In this document: piece by piece, positions 31,690 through 39,935 of the stretch | Layout: each line of letters begins with the position of its first letter | How positions within the stretch are numbered: the stretch's first letter is position 1 | Origin: Bacteroidales bacterium | Lineage (GTDB): Bacteria > Bacteroidota > Bacteroidia > Bacteroidales > WCHB1-69 | NCBI GenBank assembly: GCA_016290295.1 | Contig: JAEETJ010000017.1 | Span: forward strand, 1-60,526 | DNA: 60,526 bases | Direction: 5' to 3' | The notes under the pieces: generated by a model | Seen by the model: only the letters and a program-made list of their open reading frames with translations | Database searches by the model: none | What the model was told of the DNA's origin: nothing | Made by a program: the position numbers and the translations under genes

Positions 31690-32167
31690 GGACATCCTCC
31701 TTCATAATTTCTAAGTCAGAAACAGGCTCCTTCTCGGTAGTTTGTACGGAAGCATCGATAATATCAGCTTCAACATCCTCATCATCAGTAAGTTCGTTTT
31801 CTTTGCTAAACATGATGGAACTCATTTTTTTAATGATAGGGTTGAGCATGAGTTTTTTGCGGAATAGCAGCAACAAAAGGAATAGGACGACAAAAATACC
31901 GCTCATGATCAGCAGACTGTAAATCATACTGCCAGTAGCGTTTTTCAGCCATAGCACAAGAATTATGGCCAAAAAGATGAGCACGGTCACCAGTAGCATT
32001 ACCCCGGCGATGATGACGATAAGGTAAGAGACAAATTGCGAGAGGGCACCCACAGCGTTCAGTTTGAACAGCTGCAGGTACAGCTCTCCATATTCTTTGG
32101 CGTTTTTGGCGATGCTTTTGTAAGCATCCTTGTCGTCATTGTTATTCTTGAAAAAATCGAAAATCAT
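31682..32167 (-). CDS. Holin-superfamily III/DUF1469-like membrane protein
   Basis: A 161-residue protein with two long hydrophobic hairpin helices (SYLIVIIAGVMLLVTVLIFLAIILVLWL and MIYSLLIMSGIFVVLFLLLLLF) and an acidic C-terminal tail (residues 122-161). The pattern matches the Phage_holin_3_6/DUF1469 family, which despite its name is a common chromosomal envelope protein and not evidence for a prophage. It sits 3 nt after the YtxH gene. Role unknown, perhaps membrane stress. Confidence 0.85.
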   Translation of the reverse strand: MIFDFFKNNNDDKDAYKSIAKNAKEYGELYLQLFKLNAVGALSQFVSYLIVIIAGVMLLVTVLIFLAIILVLWLKNATGSMIYSLLIMSGIFVVLFLLLLLFRKKLMLNPIIKKMSSIMFSKENELTDDEDVEADIIDASVQTTEKEPVSDLEIMKEDVHD

Positions 32168-32170
32168 ATC

Positions 32171-32419
32171 TTAAACTTCTTCCGTAGTGTTGGGTTCATC
32201 GTCGATAATGACTTCCTGGTCCTTCTTGAGGTTTAATTTTTCCTTGATGGAATCAATGAATTCATCCAACTGCTCTTTGCTCAGTTTGACACCTTTTTCT
32301 TCCAGTTTGGCTTTGATTTTCTCGCGGGTTTCGTCACCGCTTTCGGGAGCTAACAAAAGAGCGATAATGGCGCCGAGGAAGGCACCGCCTAAGAAAGTGA
32401 TTAATTGAGAAGCTTTCAT
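32171..32419 (-). CDS. YtxH-like protein
   Basis: An 82-residue YtxH-domain protein: a Gly-rich membrane helix (FLGGAFLGAIIALLLAPESGDETREKIKAK) followed by a charged amphipathic helix with EEKGVKLSKEQLDEFIDSIKEKL. The APxSGxxTR motif is the family mark. It heads the operon with the DUF1469-like gene and the small basic protein, under a consensus promoter at 32445-32475. Confidence 0.9.
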   Translation of the reverse strand: MKASQLITFLGGAFLGAIIALLLAPESGDETREKIKAKLEEKGVKLSKEQLDEFIDSIKEKLNLKKDQEVIIDDEPNTTEEV

Positions 32420-32444
32420 GATGTTAATTTTTTTAATTACACTG

Positions 32445-32475
32445 CAAAGATAGTAAAAATTGGCAAATTAGCAAA
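32445..32475 (-). promoter_or_regulatory. Promoter of the YtxH operon
   Basis: Minus strand: TTTG (reverse complement of 32472-32475), 19 nt, TATCTTTG (32445-32452). The -33 box is a word of the octad array (32460-32496), the best example of a repeat that doubles as a promoter part. Confidence 0.7.
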
Positions 32476-32496
32476 TTAGTTAATTAGCAAATTATA
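32460..32496. repeat. AT-rich octad repeat array
   Basis: GGCAAATT, AGCAAATT, AGTTAATT, AGCAAATT words between the divergent YtxH operon and folD. Confidence 0.8.
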
Positions 32497-32511
32497 CAAT
32501 AAAAAAAATCC

Positions 32512-32519
32512 GTAAATTT
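32512..32519 (+). promoter_or_regulatory. Candidate -7 element of folD
   Basis: TAAATTTG, 22 nt before the folD ATG. Confidence 0.5.
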
Positions 32520-32541
32520 GCACTTTCAAACTAAGAATACC

Positions 32542-33408
32542 ATGAGAATCATGAACGGGGCGGCTTTGGCCCGCAAAATCAGGTCGGTACTGGCCATTGA
32601 GATAGAATTTTGCAAAAACAAATACGGTCGTGCGCCGAAACTGTCCATTATTTTGGTAGGTAACGATCCCGCAAGCATGACCTATGTGAAAAACAAGGGC
32701 AAGGCCTGCAATGAAATCGGCATCGAAAGCGACCTTCATTTTCTACCGCTCTCAACTTCGCAAGACGAACTGTTGGCACTGATTCAGCAATTGAACGAAG
32801 ATGACGGAGTAGATGGCATTTTAGTACAGCTTCCCGTTCCGAAGCATATCGATAAAAATGTGATTCTCCGTGCAATAGACTATCACAAGGATGTGGATGG
32901 CTTGCATCCGATGAATGTGGGATTACTGAATACGGCGGGTGATTGCATTATTCCGTGTACACCCAAGGGCATTTTGTCGTTGCTGAAGTCTGAGGGTATT
33001 GAAATTGCAGGTAAACATGCGGTGGTGATTGGCCGCAGCAATCTGGTGGGTAAGCCTATGGCCCAGCTGATGTTACGCGAGAATGCTTCGGTGACTGTAT
33101 GCCATACCAAAACCCGTGATTTGCCTTACCTTACCCGCCAGGGTGAGATTTTGATTGTGGCTATTGGTTGTCCCGACTTGATAAATGCCGACATGATCAG
33201 ACCTGGTGCCGTTGTTGTGGATGTGGGTATCAACAGTGTGGATAACAAATTAGTGGGGGATATTTATAACAGTATCAATGTGCCGAGTATTGAGAAAAAA
33301 GCGGCAGCCATTACGCCCGTTCCCGGTGGCGTAGGCCCAATGACGATTGCTTCGCTGCTGGAAAACACCTTTGAAATTTATAAACGGAGAATGAAGGTTG
33401 CATTATAA
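32542..33408 (+). CDS. folD: Bifunctional methylenetetrahydrofolate dehydrogenase/cyclohydrolase FolD
   Basis: A 288-residue cytosolic enzyme interconverting 5,10-methylene-, methenyl- and 10-formyl-tetrahydrofolate. Motifs: SIILVGNDPASMTYVKNKGKA (with the catalytic-type Lys), GILVQLPVPKHID, the signature PCTPKG, the nucleotide-binding VIGRSNLVGKP and the closing TPVPGGVGPMTIA. ATG at 32542, with a TAAATTTG element 22 nt upstream. Followed by a long nested hairpin built of GATTACAG repeats. Confidence 0.97.
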   Translation: MRIMNGAALARKIRSVLAIEIEFCKNKYGRAPKLSIILVGNDPASMTYVKNKGKACNEIGIESDLHFLPLSTSQDELLALIQQLNEDDGVDGILVQLPVPKHIDKNVILRAIDYHKDVDGLHPMNVGLLNTAGDCIIPCTPKGILSLLKSEGIEIAGKHAVVIGRSNLVGKPMAQLMLRENASVTVCHTKTRDLPYLTRQGEILIVAIGCPDLINADMIRPGAVVVDVGINSVDNKLVGDIYNSINVPSIEKKAAAITPVPGGVGPMTIASLLENTFEIYKRRMKVAL

Positions 33409-33417
33409 AGATTAAAT

Positions 33418-33508
33418 GATTACAGGATTACAGAATTAATTAAAAGATAATGGATTATTGTTATCCATCATCCTGTAATCTTGTAATCCTGTAATTTTAT
33501 TTTTTGTA
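33418..33508 (+). terminator. Nested hairpin of GATTACAG repeats behind folD
   Basis: ATTACAGGATTACA (33419-33432) pairs perfectly over 14 bp with TGTAATCCTGTAAT (33482-33495); inside is a second stem ATGGAT/ATCCAT near 33450-33470. The structure ends in a T-rich tract (33495-33505). It looks like a terminator made from inverted heptad/octad repeats. Termination itself is inferred. Confidence 0.65.
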
Positions 33509-33514
33509 CTTCGT

Positions 33515-33533
33515 GCCCGAAGGGCGGGGTAGT
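33515..33533. repeat. GCCC-gaa-GGGC hairpin with GGGGTAGT end
   Basis: Short hairpin 33515-33525 followed by GGGGTAGT. It matches the end of the element at 18111-18150 with the stem replaced by a different self-complementary sequence. Confidence 0.65.
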
Positions 33534-33543
33534 GAAAAAAAAA

Positions 33544-34785
33544 TTAGAATTCGTCAGCCACTTCCACCCATTTGTACACTTTGTCGCCGCGGCGTACCAG
33601 CTCTTTGGTGGCGATGGAGCAATATACTCCTTTTTCGGCTTTTTCGCAGGGTTTCAGGTCTACACGGATTTCTTGTAGGGTGTCTTCGTAAACCCCAGTA
33701 GTTGGACCGGTAATCAGAATATTATCGCCTAATTTGAGCTCATCGGTTTCTATCAGAATTTCAGCCACACCGATATTGGTATAGTAATTGGTAATCTTGC
33801 CGATATGGGTTTTGACGCGGGTGGCTTGTGAGCCATAGCGCTCTGACCATTCGCCCATGGTGCGGCCTAAATAGTAGCCATCCCAGAAACCCCGGTTGAA
33901 AACACTGCGCAGTCTTTCCATCCATTGGGTGACTTTTTCCTGCGTGAAACAGCCCTCTTCAATAGCTTTTAAGGCTTCATGGTAGCATTCTGTCACCATT
34001 TTGACATATTCAGCGGAACGTCCACGACCTTCAATCTTGAGAATTGTTACTCCCGCTTTGATGATTTTGTCAAGGAAACCAATGGTACATAGGTCTTTGG
34101 GCGACATGATGTATTTTCCGTCCACTTCCAGTTCCAAATCAGTTTCTGTGTCTTTGACGGTGTATTTGCGGCGGCAGAGTTGCAGGCAGGCTCCGCGGTT
34201 GGCGGAATAGCCCATGTTGTCGAGGCTGAGGTAGCACTTGCCAGATACGGCCATGCAAAGAGCACCATGTATAAACATTTCAATTTGAACCAGTTGTCCC
34301 GAAGGTCCACAGATGTTTTCATCCCGTATAGCTTGGCATATTTCAGCGGCCTGAGCCAGACTCACCTCGCGGGCCAACACCATGACGTCGGCAAATTGGG
34401 CGAAGAAGCGTACCGCTGCGATATTGGTAATATTGCACTGGGTGGAAATATGCACTTCCATGCCGATTTTGCGGCAGTACTGGATAACGGCCCAGTCGGA
34501 GGCGATAATGGCTGAGACCTCACATTTTTGGGCTAAATCAACCAATTTTACCACCTCATCCACCTCGTTGTTATATACGACTGTGTTGACGGTCAGGTAG
34601 GAGCGTACTTGATGTTCCTTGCAGATCTGGGTAATCTGTTGTAAGTCGTCGTAGTCGAAGTTGGCGGCAGAGCGTGAACGCATATTCATCTTGCCCACGC
34701 CAAAATATACGGAACCCGCACCAGCTTGGATGGCTGCCATCAGCGACTCGTACGAGCCCACAGGGGACATGATTTCGATACTCAT
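33544..34785 (-). CDS. Peptidase U32 family protein
   Basis: A 413-residue member of the U32 (collagenase-like) family; well-studied relatives such as TrhP and RlhA hydroxylate tRNA or rRNA rather than cut protein. The TIM-barrel start IEIMSPVGSYESLMAAIQAGAGSVYFG, the signature FIHGALCMAVSGKCYLS and the cysteine-rich YSANRGACLQLCRRKY, and LKIEGRGRSAEYV are present. The C-terminal beta domain (residues 330-413) is like that of TrhP. RNA modification is the more likely role. It lies 90 nt after lspA, separated by a repeat hairpin. Confidence 0.92.
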   Translation of the reverse strand: MSIEIMSPVGSYESLMAAIQAGAGSVYFGVGKMNMRSRSAANFDYDDLQQITQICKEHQVRSYLTVNTVVYNNEVDEVVKLVDLAQKCEVSAIIASDWAVIQYCRKIGMEVHISTQCNITNIAAVRFFAQFADVMVLAREVSLAQAAEICQAIRDENICGPSGQLVQIEMFIHGALCMAVSGKCYLSLDNMGYSANRGACLQLCRRKYTVKDTETDLELEVDGKYIMSPKDLCTIGFLDKIIKAGVTILKIEGRGRSAEYVKMVTECYHEALKAIEEGCFTQEKVTQWMERLRSVFNRGFWDGYYLGRTMGEWSERYGSQATRVKTHIGKITNYYTNIGVAEILIETDELKLGDNILITGPTTGVYEDTLQEIRVDLKPCEKAEKGVYCSIATKELVRRGDKVYKWVEVADEF

Positions 34786-34807
34786 GGATACTAGGTTATG
34801 AGTTTTT

Positions 34808-34898
34808 TAATGTGCTAATATGCCAATTAAATTAAGAACTAAGAGTTAAGAATTAAGAGGAAAATTTCTTGGTTCTTAATTCTTAGTTTTTAGTTCTA
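34808..34898. repeat. Octad words plus inverted AACTAAG heptad hairpin
   Basis: After octad words (34808-34828), AACTAAG/AGTTAAG/AATTAAG heptads (34829-34857) face their reverse complement (34873-34898) across a 15-nt loop. Arms of about 25 nt match at some 20 positions. The right arm contains the last codons and stop of lspA. Confidence 0.75.
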
Positions 34899-35508
34899 TG
34901 TTTTCTGGAAAGATGCGTTTATAGAAAATAAGTGCCAGTACAATTCCCACGGTCACGCAGCTGTCCGCCAAATTGAAGATGGCGGGGAAAAAGTATTCTC
35001 CACCCCATAGCGGAAACCAGTCGGGCATGACAAACAAGGGAAAATAGAACATATCCACCACTTTGCCGAACAGTACAGGTGCGTATCCTCCACCGTCGGG
35101 AAAGAGGGTGGCCACGGTGAGTGGAGTACTTTCGCTGAAAATAACACCATAAAACAACGAGTCAATGATATTGCCCACTGCACCAGTGATAATCAGAGAC
35201 AAAACAGTAGCCACAACCCAATCTGCTTTGTCTTTTTTTATGAGGCGGATAAGATAATAAATCAAAAAACCGACAATGATAACACGTCCAATAGTCAGCA
35301 ACAGTTTGCCGATATTCTGGCCAAAGGACATTCCGAAAGCCATACCTTCATTTTCAATGAAATAAAGGTAAAACCAGTTTCCGAGGACGGGAATATGTTC
35401 ACCTAAAGCCATGTGTGTCTTGACCCAAATTTTCAGAATTTGGTCTAAGACGATGAATAGAACGACAATGCAGGTGGAGAGGAGGAAGAGTTTGGAACTT
35501 TTTTTCAC
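34876..35508 (-). CDS. lspA: Lipoprotein signal peptidase LspA
   Basis: A 210-residue inner-membrane aspartic peptidase that removes signal peptides from prolipoproteins, a key enzyme given the many lipoproteins here. Four membrane helices; catalytic aspartates in TGAVGNIIDSLFYG and FNLADSCVTVG. An insertion between them (residues 120-165) is common in Bacteroidota. The last residues (IELKTKN) and the stop codon fall inside an AACTAAG heptad repeat. It follows the dksA-like gene by 6 nt, so they form one operon. Confidence 0.96.
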   Translation of the reverse strand: MKKSSKLFLLSTCIVVLFIVLDQILKIWVKTHMALGEHIPVLGNWFYLYFIENEGMAFGMSFGQNIGKLLLTIGRVIIVGFLIYYLIRLIKKDKADWVVATVLSLIITGAVGNIIDSLFYGVIFSESTPLTVATLFPDGGGYAPVLFGKVVDMFYFPLFVMPDWFPLWGGEYFFPAIFNLADSCVTVGIVLALIFYKRIFPENIELKTKN

Positions 35509-35514
35509 GGAGAA

Positions 35515-35898
35515 TTATTTATTCTGATTCATCTTTGCTTCATAGCTTAAGGTAGCATGAGGCACGATTTTGAGGCGTTCTTTCGGGATGAGTTTTCCCG
35601 TCACGCGGCAAATACCGTAAGTTTTGTTTTCAATACGGATGAGGGCTGCTTCGAGGTTCTTAATGTATTTTTCCAAGCGGGCTGCCAACTGTCCGTTTTC
35701 TTCTTTGGACAAAACCATGTTTCCTTCTTCCAGATTTTTGAAAGTGGGAGCGGTGTCCATTGTATCGTTTCCAGCATTGCTGTACGCTTCTAAATAGGAA
35801 GCCAGGTTTTCTTTGGCTTCAGCTATCTTGCCTTCAATCAATTCTTTAAATTCAGCCAATTCCTCATCTGAATATCTTACAATAGGTTTTCCTGACAT
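35515..35898 (-). CDS. TraR/DksA-family regulator without zinc cysteines
   Basis: A 127-residue protein with the DksA-type coiled-coil N-terminus (residues 8-90) and a C-terminal YGICRVTGKLIPKERLKIVPHATLSYEAK. Only one of the four zinc cysteines remains, as I recall for the Bacteroidota branch. DksA-type proteins bind RNA polymerase at the secondary channel with ppGpp; whether this one does is unproven. Upstream of lspA by 6 nt. A TATCTTTG element (minus strand, 35931-35938) lies 32 nt upstream. Confidence 0.88.
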   Translation of the reverse strand: MSGKPIVRYSDEELAEFKELIEGKIAEAKENLASYLEAYSNAGNDTMDTAPTFKNLEEGNMVLSKEENGQLAARLEKYIKNLEAALIRIENKTYGICRVTGKLIPKERLKIVPHATLSYEAKMNQNK

Positions 35899-35930
35899 AA
35901 TCTTATTTATTTTAGGTGAATAATTTTCTG

Positions 35931-35938
35931 CAAAGATA
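35931..35938 (-). promoter_or_regulatory. Candidate -7 element of the dksA-lspA operon
   Basis: Minus-strand TATCTTTG; the nearest octad-array TTTG is 25 nt away, too far for a confident -33 box. Confidence 0.45.
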
Positions 35939-35947
35939 CAAAATTTT

Positions 35948-36112
35948 TCAATTAGAAAATTAGCAAATTAGCAAATGTGCTAATTTATAAATTCAACAAA
36001 TTATGTATTTAACTCTTCAGTTAAAAAACAGTTTAATACATTTGCTAATTTACAAATTAACCAATTTGCTAATTCATTGGCACATTAGCACATTAACTAA
36101 TTAGCACATTAA
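35948..36112. repeat. Long octad repeat region with inverted arms
   Basis: AATTAGCA/AATGTGCT words (35955-35985) face inverted copies (ATTTGCTAATT words, 36038-36080), followed by further words up to 36112. The region separates the purF-like gene's stop codon from the dksA-like gene and could fold into a long imperfect hairpin. Confidence 0.75.
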
Positions 36113-37513
36113 TTATATTTCCGCTCCGTCGAAGCAGTAAGTGCAAAGACGGTCTTTGGGCAGTCCAATGGCTTTGGCGATAGTGCTCAACTTATTGAAT
36201 TTCAAGGAATCTACACCCAGATGCTGGCGGATTTTCTCCACCATGTTAGCATATTGCGGAGTGGTGTCATCCATGTATAAATGCAGATTTTTTTTGCTGT
36301 CGCCTTCCAGTTCTTCAATCACACGGCGTGAAATCAATTCCATTTCGGACTTGGAAGCGGAGAAATTGATGAATTTGCAGCCGTACAACAGGGGCGGGCA
36401 GCTAATACGGATATGAACCTCCTTGGCACCGTATTCATAGAGTTTACGGACATTGTCGCGCAACTGGGTACCACGCACTATGGAGTCGTCGCAGAAAACA
36501 GCGCGTTTGCCTTTCAGAATAGCGGCGTTGGGCAACAGTTTCATCTTGGCGACATGCTCGCGTGTCTCTTGGTTTACTGGCATAAAGCTACGTGACCAGG
36601 TGGGCGTATATTTGACAATACCGCGCTGGTAGGGAATGCCTTTTCCTGTAGCATAACCCAGGGCCATACCAATGCCGGAGTCGGGAATAGCGGAAACGAA
36701 GTCGGCTTCCACGTCGTCTTCTTTTCCCATCTCATAACCACCTTGGTAACGCATTTGTTCAATGCTGATACCTTCGTAGGCAGATGACGGAAATCCGTAG
36801 TAAATCCACAAGAAAGAACAAATCTGCATTTGCGGATTCGGAGCCAGCAGCTGTTTGAAGCCGTCGGCGGTAACCTTCATAATTTCACCTGGACCGACAT
36901 AATGTTCCACGTGATAGTCCAAATTGTCGAAGCTATGGCTGTCGAAAGCCACGGCATAACCTTCATGATTCTTGCCGATGATAGCAGGGGTGCGGCCCAG
37001 GAAGTCACGGGCAACAATCAGTCCATCGTCAGTCAGAATCAGCATTGTGCAGGAACCCTGTACTTTGTGGTAAACATTCTGAATACCATCTACAAAATCT
37101 TTGCCTCGTGTAATCAGTAATGCAACCAATTCAGTGGGGTTGGTGCTTCCGGAGCTTAGCTCGGTGAATTGTTGGTTTAGACTCAGACATTCTGCCTCCA
37201 GTTCCGCCAAATTGTTGATTTTGCCCACAGTGACAATGGCAAAGCGGCCCAAGTGTGAGTTCACCACAATGGGTTGGGCGTCCGTATCACTGATAACGCC
37301 GATACCATGCGTGCCCTTGAATTTCGGCAAGCTGTCGCTGAATTTTGTACGGAAATAAGTGTTTTCGATGTTGTGAATGGAGCGGAAGAAGTTTTCCCCT
37401 TCCATAGTGGCCATACCGGCACGTTTTGCTCCGAGGTGTGAATGGTAGTCTATACCATAAAATAAATCAGATGCGCATTCCTTGTGTGATGCGACACCAA
37501 AGAATCCTCCCAT
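36113..37513 (-). CDS. PurF-like phosphoribosyltransferase with inactive glutaminase domain
   Basis: A 466-residue homologue of amidophosphoribosyltransferase. The PRPP-binding loop VFCDDSIVRGTQL and the downstream CPPLLYGC region are intact. The N-terminal glutaminase domain has lost its machinery: the residue after the start Met, which should be the catalytic Cys (MCG in PurF), is Gly (MGGFFGVAS), and HRGQESAG is replaced by HLGAKRAG, with KINNL in place of the GNLVN oxyanion loop. It therefore cannot use glutamine in the normal way. From memory Bacteroidales carry this as a second PurF-like gene. It may use ammonia, act on another substrate, or regulate. A TAAATTTG element (minus strand, 37569-37576) lies upstream. 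Confidence 0.88.
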   Translation of the reverse strand: MGGFFGVASHKECASDLFYGIDYHSHLGAKRAGMATMEGENFFRSIHNIENTYFRTKFSDSLPKFKGTHGIGVISDTDAQPIVVNSHLGRFAIVTVGKINNLAELEAECLSLNQQFTELSSGSTNPTELVALLITRGKDFVDGIQNVYHKVQGSCTMLILTDDGLIVARDFLGRTPAIIGKNHEGYAVAFDSHSFDNLDYHVEHYVGPGEIMKVTADGFKQLLAPNPQMQICSFLWIYYGFPSSAYEGISIEQMRYQGGYEMGKEDDVEADFVSAIPDSGIGMALGYATGKGIPYQRGIVKYTPTWSRSFMPVNQETREHVAKMKLLPNAAILKGKRAVFCDDSIVRGTQLRDNVRKLYEYGAKEVHIRISCPPLLYGCKFINFSASKSEMELISRRVIEELEGDSKKNLHLYMDDTTPQYANMVEKIRQHLGVDSLKFNKLSTIAKAIGLPKDRLCTYCFDGAEI

Positions 37514-37568
37514 AATGAATTGAAAATTAAAAGGTTATCCATTCTGCTTCTACCCTGTTAGGAAGGTG

Positions 37569-37576
37569 CAAATTTA
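37569..37576 (-). promoter_or_regulatory. Candidate -7 element of the PurF-like gene
   Basis: Minus-strand TAAATTTG, about 55 nt before the ATG at 37513. Confidence 0.4.
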
Positions 37577-37643
37577 CAAAAAAATTGTTTTTCATAATTA
37601 TAAAATAGGATAATTTTGTATTTTTGCAGCTTCAATTTTGATA

Positions 37644-38537
37644 ATGAAAAAGTTACCAGACAATTTAGCAATTCGGATAATCTTCAACGTTTTGGCGTAT
37701 TTGTTGCTTATTCCTTTTGTTTTTGTAGCTTTTCGCTATATTCCCAATGCCCATTGGCCCTTGAATTTGGATAGGGTGCTGTTGTTTTTGGCTTTGGTGG
37801 CGTTGGTAACTTTTGTGCTGCGAAAACAAAAAATCATTATTACTGCACTTTGGTTGCTGGTTTTTGGTATTTTAACGGTGGGGTCACTGAGCAATGGCTA
37901 TGGTTTCCGCTTGGCCTACAAGGACTATAAAGAAATGGTGTATGGCATTTTTACCGAGCCGGAACCTGACAGCACGCCTCGGGATTTACGTCCTTTTCCA
38001 CATAAAACCAAGTATATCCAGGCGGTGGATTATTATAATCCAGAAGTGCGGAATTATGCGGTATCTTTGACGGCAGATGATAGTCTGAAAAAATATATTA
38101 CCGATTATCATGAATATCGTCGCTTAATCCAGTGTTTTGCGGTGTTCCGTGACATTAATAAACGTTGGAATTATGTGAATGACCCTCTTGGCCAGGAGTA
38201 TTTGGTGAAGGCCAGCGAGAATTTAGGCGTTTTTTCGGGCGACTGTGATGACCATTCTATCATGATGGCTGCCGCGGTCATGTCGATAGGGGGCACGATG
38301 CGCTTGGTGCACACCACGGAACATGTGTATCCGGAGATTTTGATTGGCGACCGTCAGAATCTGGAAGATGTCAATTACCTCATCAAACAAGTTATGTTTA
38401 AGGACGAGTCGGATGGGAAAAGACTTCATTATCATATAGATAATCAAAAGCAGATTTGGCTGAATCTAGACTACACCGCCCGGTATCCTGGTGGTGAATT
38501 TTTAGGGTCTGATGTTATTGCGATACTGAACCTGTAA
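37644..38537 (+). CDS. Membrane-anchored transglutaminase-fold protein
   Basis: A 297-residue protein with three N-terminal membrane helices (residues 8-85) and a soluble domain containing FSGDCDDHSIMMAAAV, a later LVHTTEHVYPEI and LNLDYTARYPGG. These are the Cys, His and Asp positions of the transglutaminase/cysteine-protease fold. The ATG at 37644 follows two TAnnTTTG-like elements (37611-37618 and 37619-37626). Role unknown; periplasmic peptide cross-linking or hydrolysis is possible. Confidence 0.82.
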   Translation: MKKLPDNLAIRIIFNVLAYLLLIPFVFVAFRYIPNAHWPLNLDRVLLFLALVALVTFVLRKQKIIITALWLLVFGILTVGSLSNGYGFRLAYKDYKEMVYGIFTEPEPDSTPRDLRPFPHKTKYIQAVDYYNPEVRNYAVSLTADDSLKKYITDYHEYRRLIQCFAVFRDINKRWNYVNDPLGQEYLVKASENLGVFSGDCDDHSIMMAAAVMSIGGTMRLVHTTEHVYPEILIGDRQNLEDVNYLIKQVMFKDESDGKRLHYHIDNQKQIWLNLDYTARYPGGEFLGSDVIAILNL

Positions 38538-38612
38538 CAAATTAGCAAATTAGTAAATTAGTAAATGTGCTAATTAATTTGCTAATTAACGAATTTGCTA
38601 ATTTGCTAATTA
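38537..38612. repeat. Inverted octad repeat between convergent genes
   Basis: AAATTAGCAAATTAGTA words (38539-38572) face TTTGCTAATTAACGAATTTGC words (38578-38610). The two arms are imperfect reverse complements and would form a long A/T hairpin that ends exactly at the stop codon of the minus-strand gene. It may serve as a bidirectional terminator. Confidence 0.75.
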
Positions 38613-39887
38613 CTTCACCAGTTTCTTGATGACGCAGCTGTTCTTGCTGTCGCTGATTTTCAGGATGTAAAAGCCTGATGCGTAAGGGAAATCAAATTCC
38701 AAATATTCGCCGCTGCCACTCACTCTTTGCTGGCTTCGCATGAGCAATTTGCCTTCCAAGGAATATAACTCTATCAGCATATCCTCTTCATTAGCAGGTA
38801 AAATATTGATTTGCAGATTATTTCTGATGGGATTGATAACTCTTACATCAAAATCGGCCAATGTTGGTATAGAAACCGGGCTGACATCGATGGACAAATC
38901 CATAATTACCGGCAGGTGGTCGGACATGTTGTATAAAGCATCGGCCACAGTGGATGGAACATCTTGATTGGCTGGATAATTGATACTTTTATTGAAATGA
39001 TTGCCATCATTGCCCACTGCATGATAGGATTCAGGAATACAGCTTACTTTGCGACTCCCGTAAAATACTGGCGAAGAGACCAGAATGAAATCGAAACGGT
39101 CGTCCAAGCCACCTGCTGAGGCACAGTCATTGTCGTCGCTATGGGTGGACTGGGTGTGAACATTTCGATAGCTGTAATTGTTATTCCACTCTCCTTCCAC
39201 ATTAATGGGGTCATAGAATTTATATAGGCTATTGGGGTAATTAATCAAATACTGATAAGCGTCCTCGGAGGCTCCATAAAGGTTAAAATCGCCTGAAAGA
39301 CAATAATTTCCATATTCGCCAATGCTTTCCAGTTTTGACATGAGTTGAACTACCTGGCTATATCGTTTTTGTTCGTTATCGCTGCCCGTTCCGGCTTTCA
39401 GGTGGGCTAACAGAAAAGTGGTGAAAATGGTATCCCCTTGCAACAGGTTCGGTGTGAGGTAGTACATCCTGTAGCCATTAATGTCACGGTTGACGGTTGC
39501 GATATAGAAGTGGCTGTGAAGGGCTAATTTAGCGGAATTATAGAACAGCATATTGGCGATGGAACCTCCTGAATAGTTTGTCAGCGGGCCATGCATGTAG
39601 CCATATCTTCCATTGGTATTCAGCACATTGTTGACGATACGGTTGGCATAGCTTACATTACTGCCAATTTCATTGACCATCAGCACATCGGGTTCCACGT
39701 AGTCGATAATAGTGCGCAGTGCGGCATCCTTGGTGTTCAGATTGTTTGTGGTTTGGTTACAGCCATATACTGTTTGTTCAGTGTAATACAGAAGATTATA
39801 CTGCATTATACGGATAGTTTCCGTTTGGGCAAAGCCAAAAGGAAGCAGTGCCAATCCTAATACAATAACAAGCGTAAATTTTTTCAT
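38610..39887 (-). CDS. T9SS-exported endonuclease/exonuclease/phosphatase-family protein
   Basis: A 425-residue secreted protein with signal peptide (KKFTLVIVLGLALLPFGFAQ). The catalytic EEP domain shows IMQYNLLYYTEQ, DVLMVNEIGSN, LSGDFNLYG and the terminal MSDHLPVIMDL, the residue set of DNase I-like phosphodiesterases. The last 75 residues form a type A T9SS sorting domain (INPIRNNLQI, IELYSLEGKLLMRSQQ, SGFYILKISDS, IKKLVK). It is thus probably secreted to the surface or medium by T9SS to degrade DNA or RNA. Start ATG at 39887. Convergent with the transglutaminase-fold gene. Confidence 0.9.
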   Translation of the reverse strand: MKKFTLVIVLGLALLPFGFAQTETIRIMQYNLLYYTEQTVYGCNQTTNNLNTKDAALRTIIDYVEPDVLMVNEIGSNVSYANRIVNNVLNTNGRYGYMHGPLTNYSGGSIANMLFYNSAKLALHSHFYIATVNRDINGYRMYYLTPNLLQGDTIFTTFLLAHLKAGTGSDNEQKRYSQVVQLMSKLESIGEYGNYCLSGDFNLYGASEDAYQYLINYPNSLYKFYDPINVEGEWNNNYSYRNVHTQSTHSDDNDCASAGGLDDRFDFILVSSPVFYGSRKVSCIPESYHAVGNDGNHFNKSINYPANQDVPSTVADALYNMSDHLPVIMDLSIDVSPVSIPTLADFDVRVINPIRNNLQINILPANEEDMLIELYSLEGKLLMRSQQRVSGSGEYLEFDFPYASGFYILKISDSKNSCVIKKLVK

Positions 39888-39904
39888 TTTTGTCAATTAG
39901 GGTG

Positions 39905-39935
39905 CAAAGGTACAGAAAAATCTTGTTGGTTCAAA
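39905..39935 (-). promoter_or_regulatory. Promoter of the EEP nuclease gene
   Basis: Minus strand: TTTG (reverse complement of 39932-39935), 19 nt, TACCTTTG (39905-39912). Perfect consensus spacing, overlapping the divergent promoter at 39923-39952. Confidence 0.75.

Noticed and set aside
31682-32167. Prophage remnant because of the holin-family name
   Set aside because: The family is chromosomal in most Bacteroidota and no phage gene is nearby.
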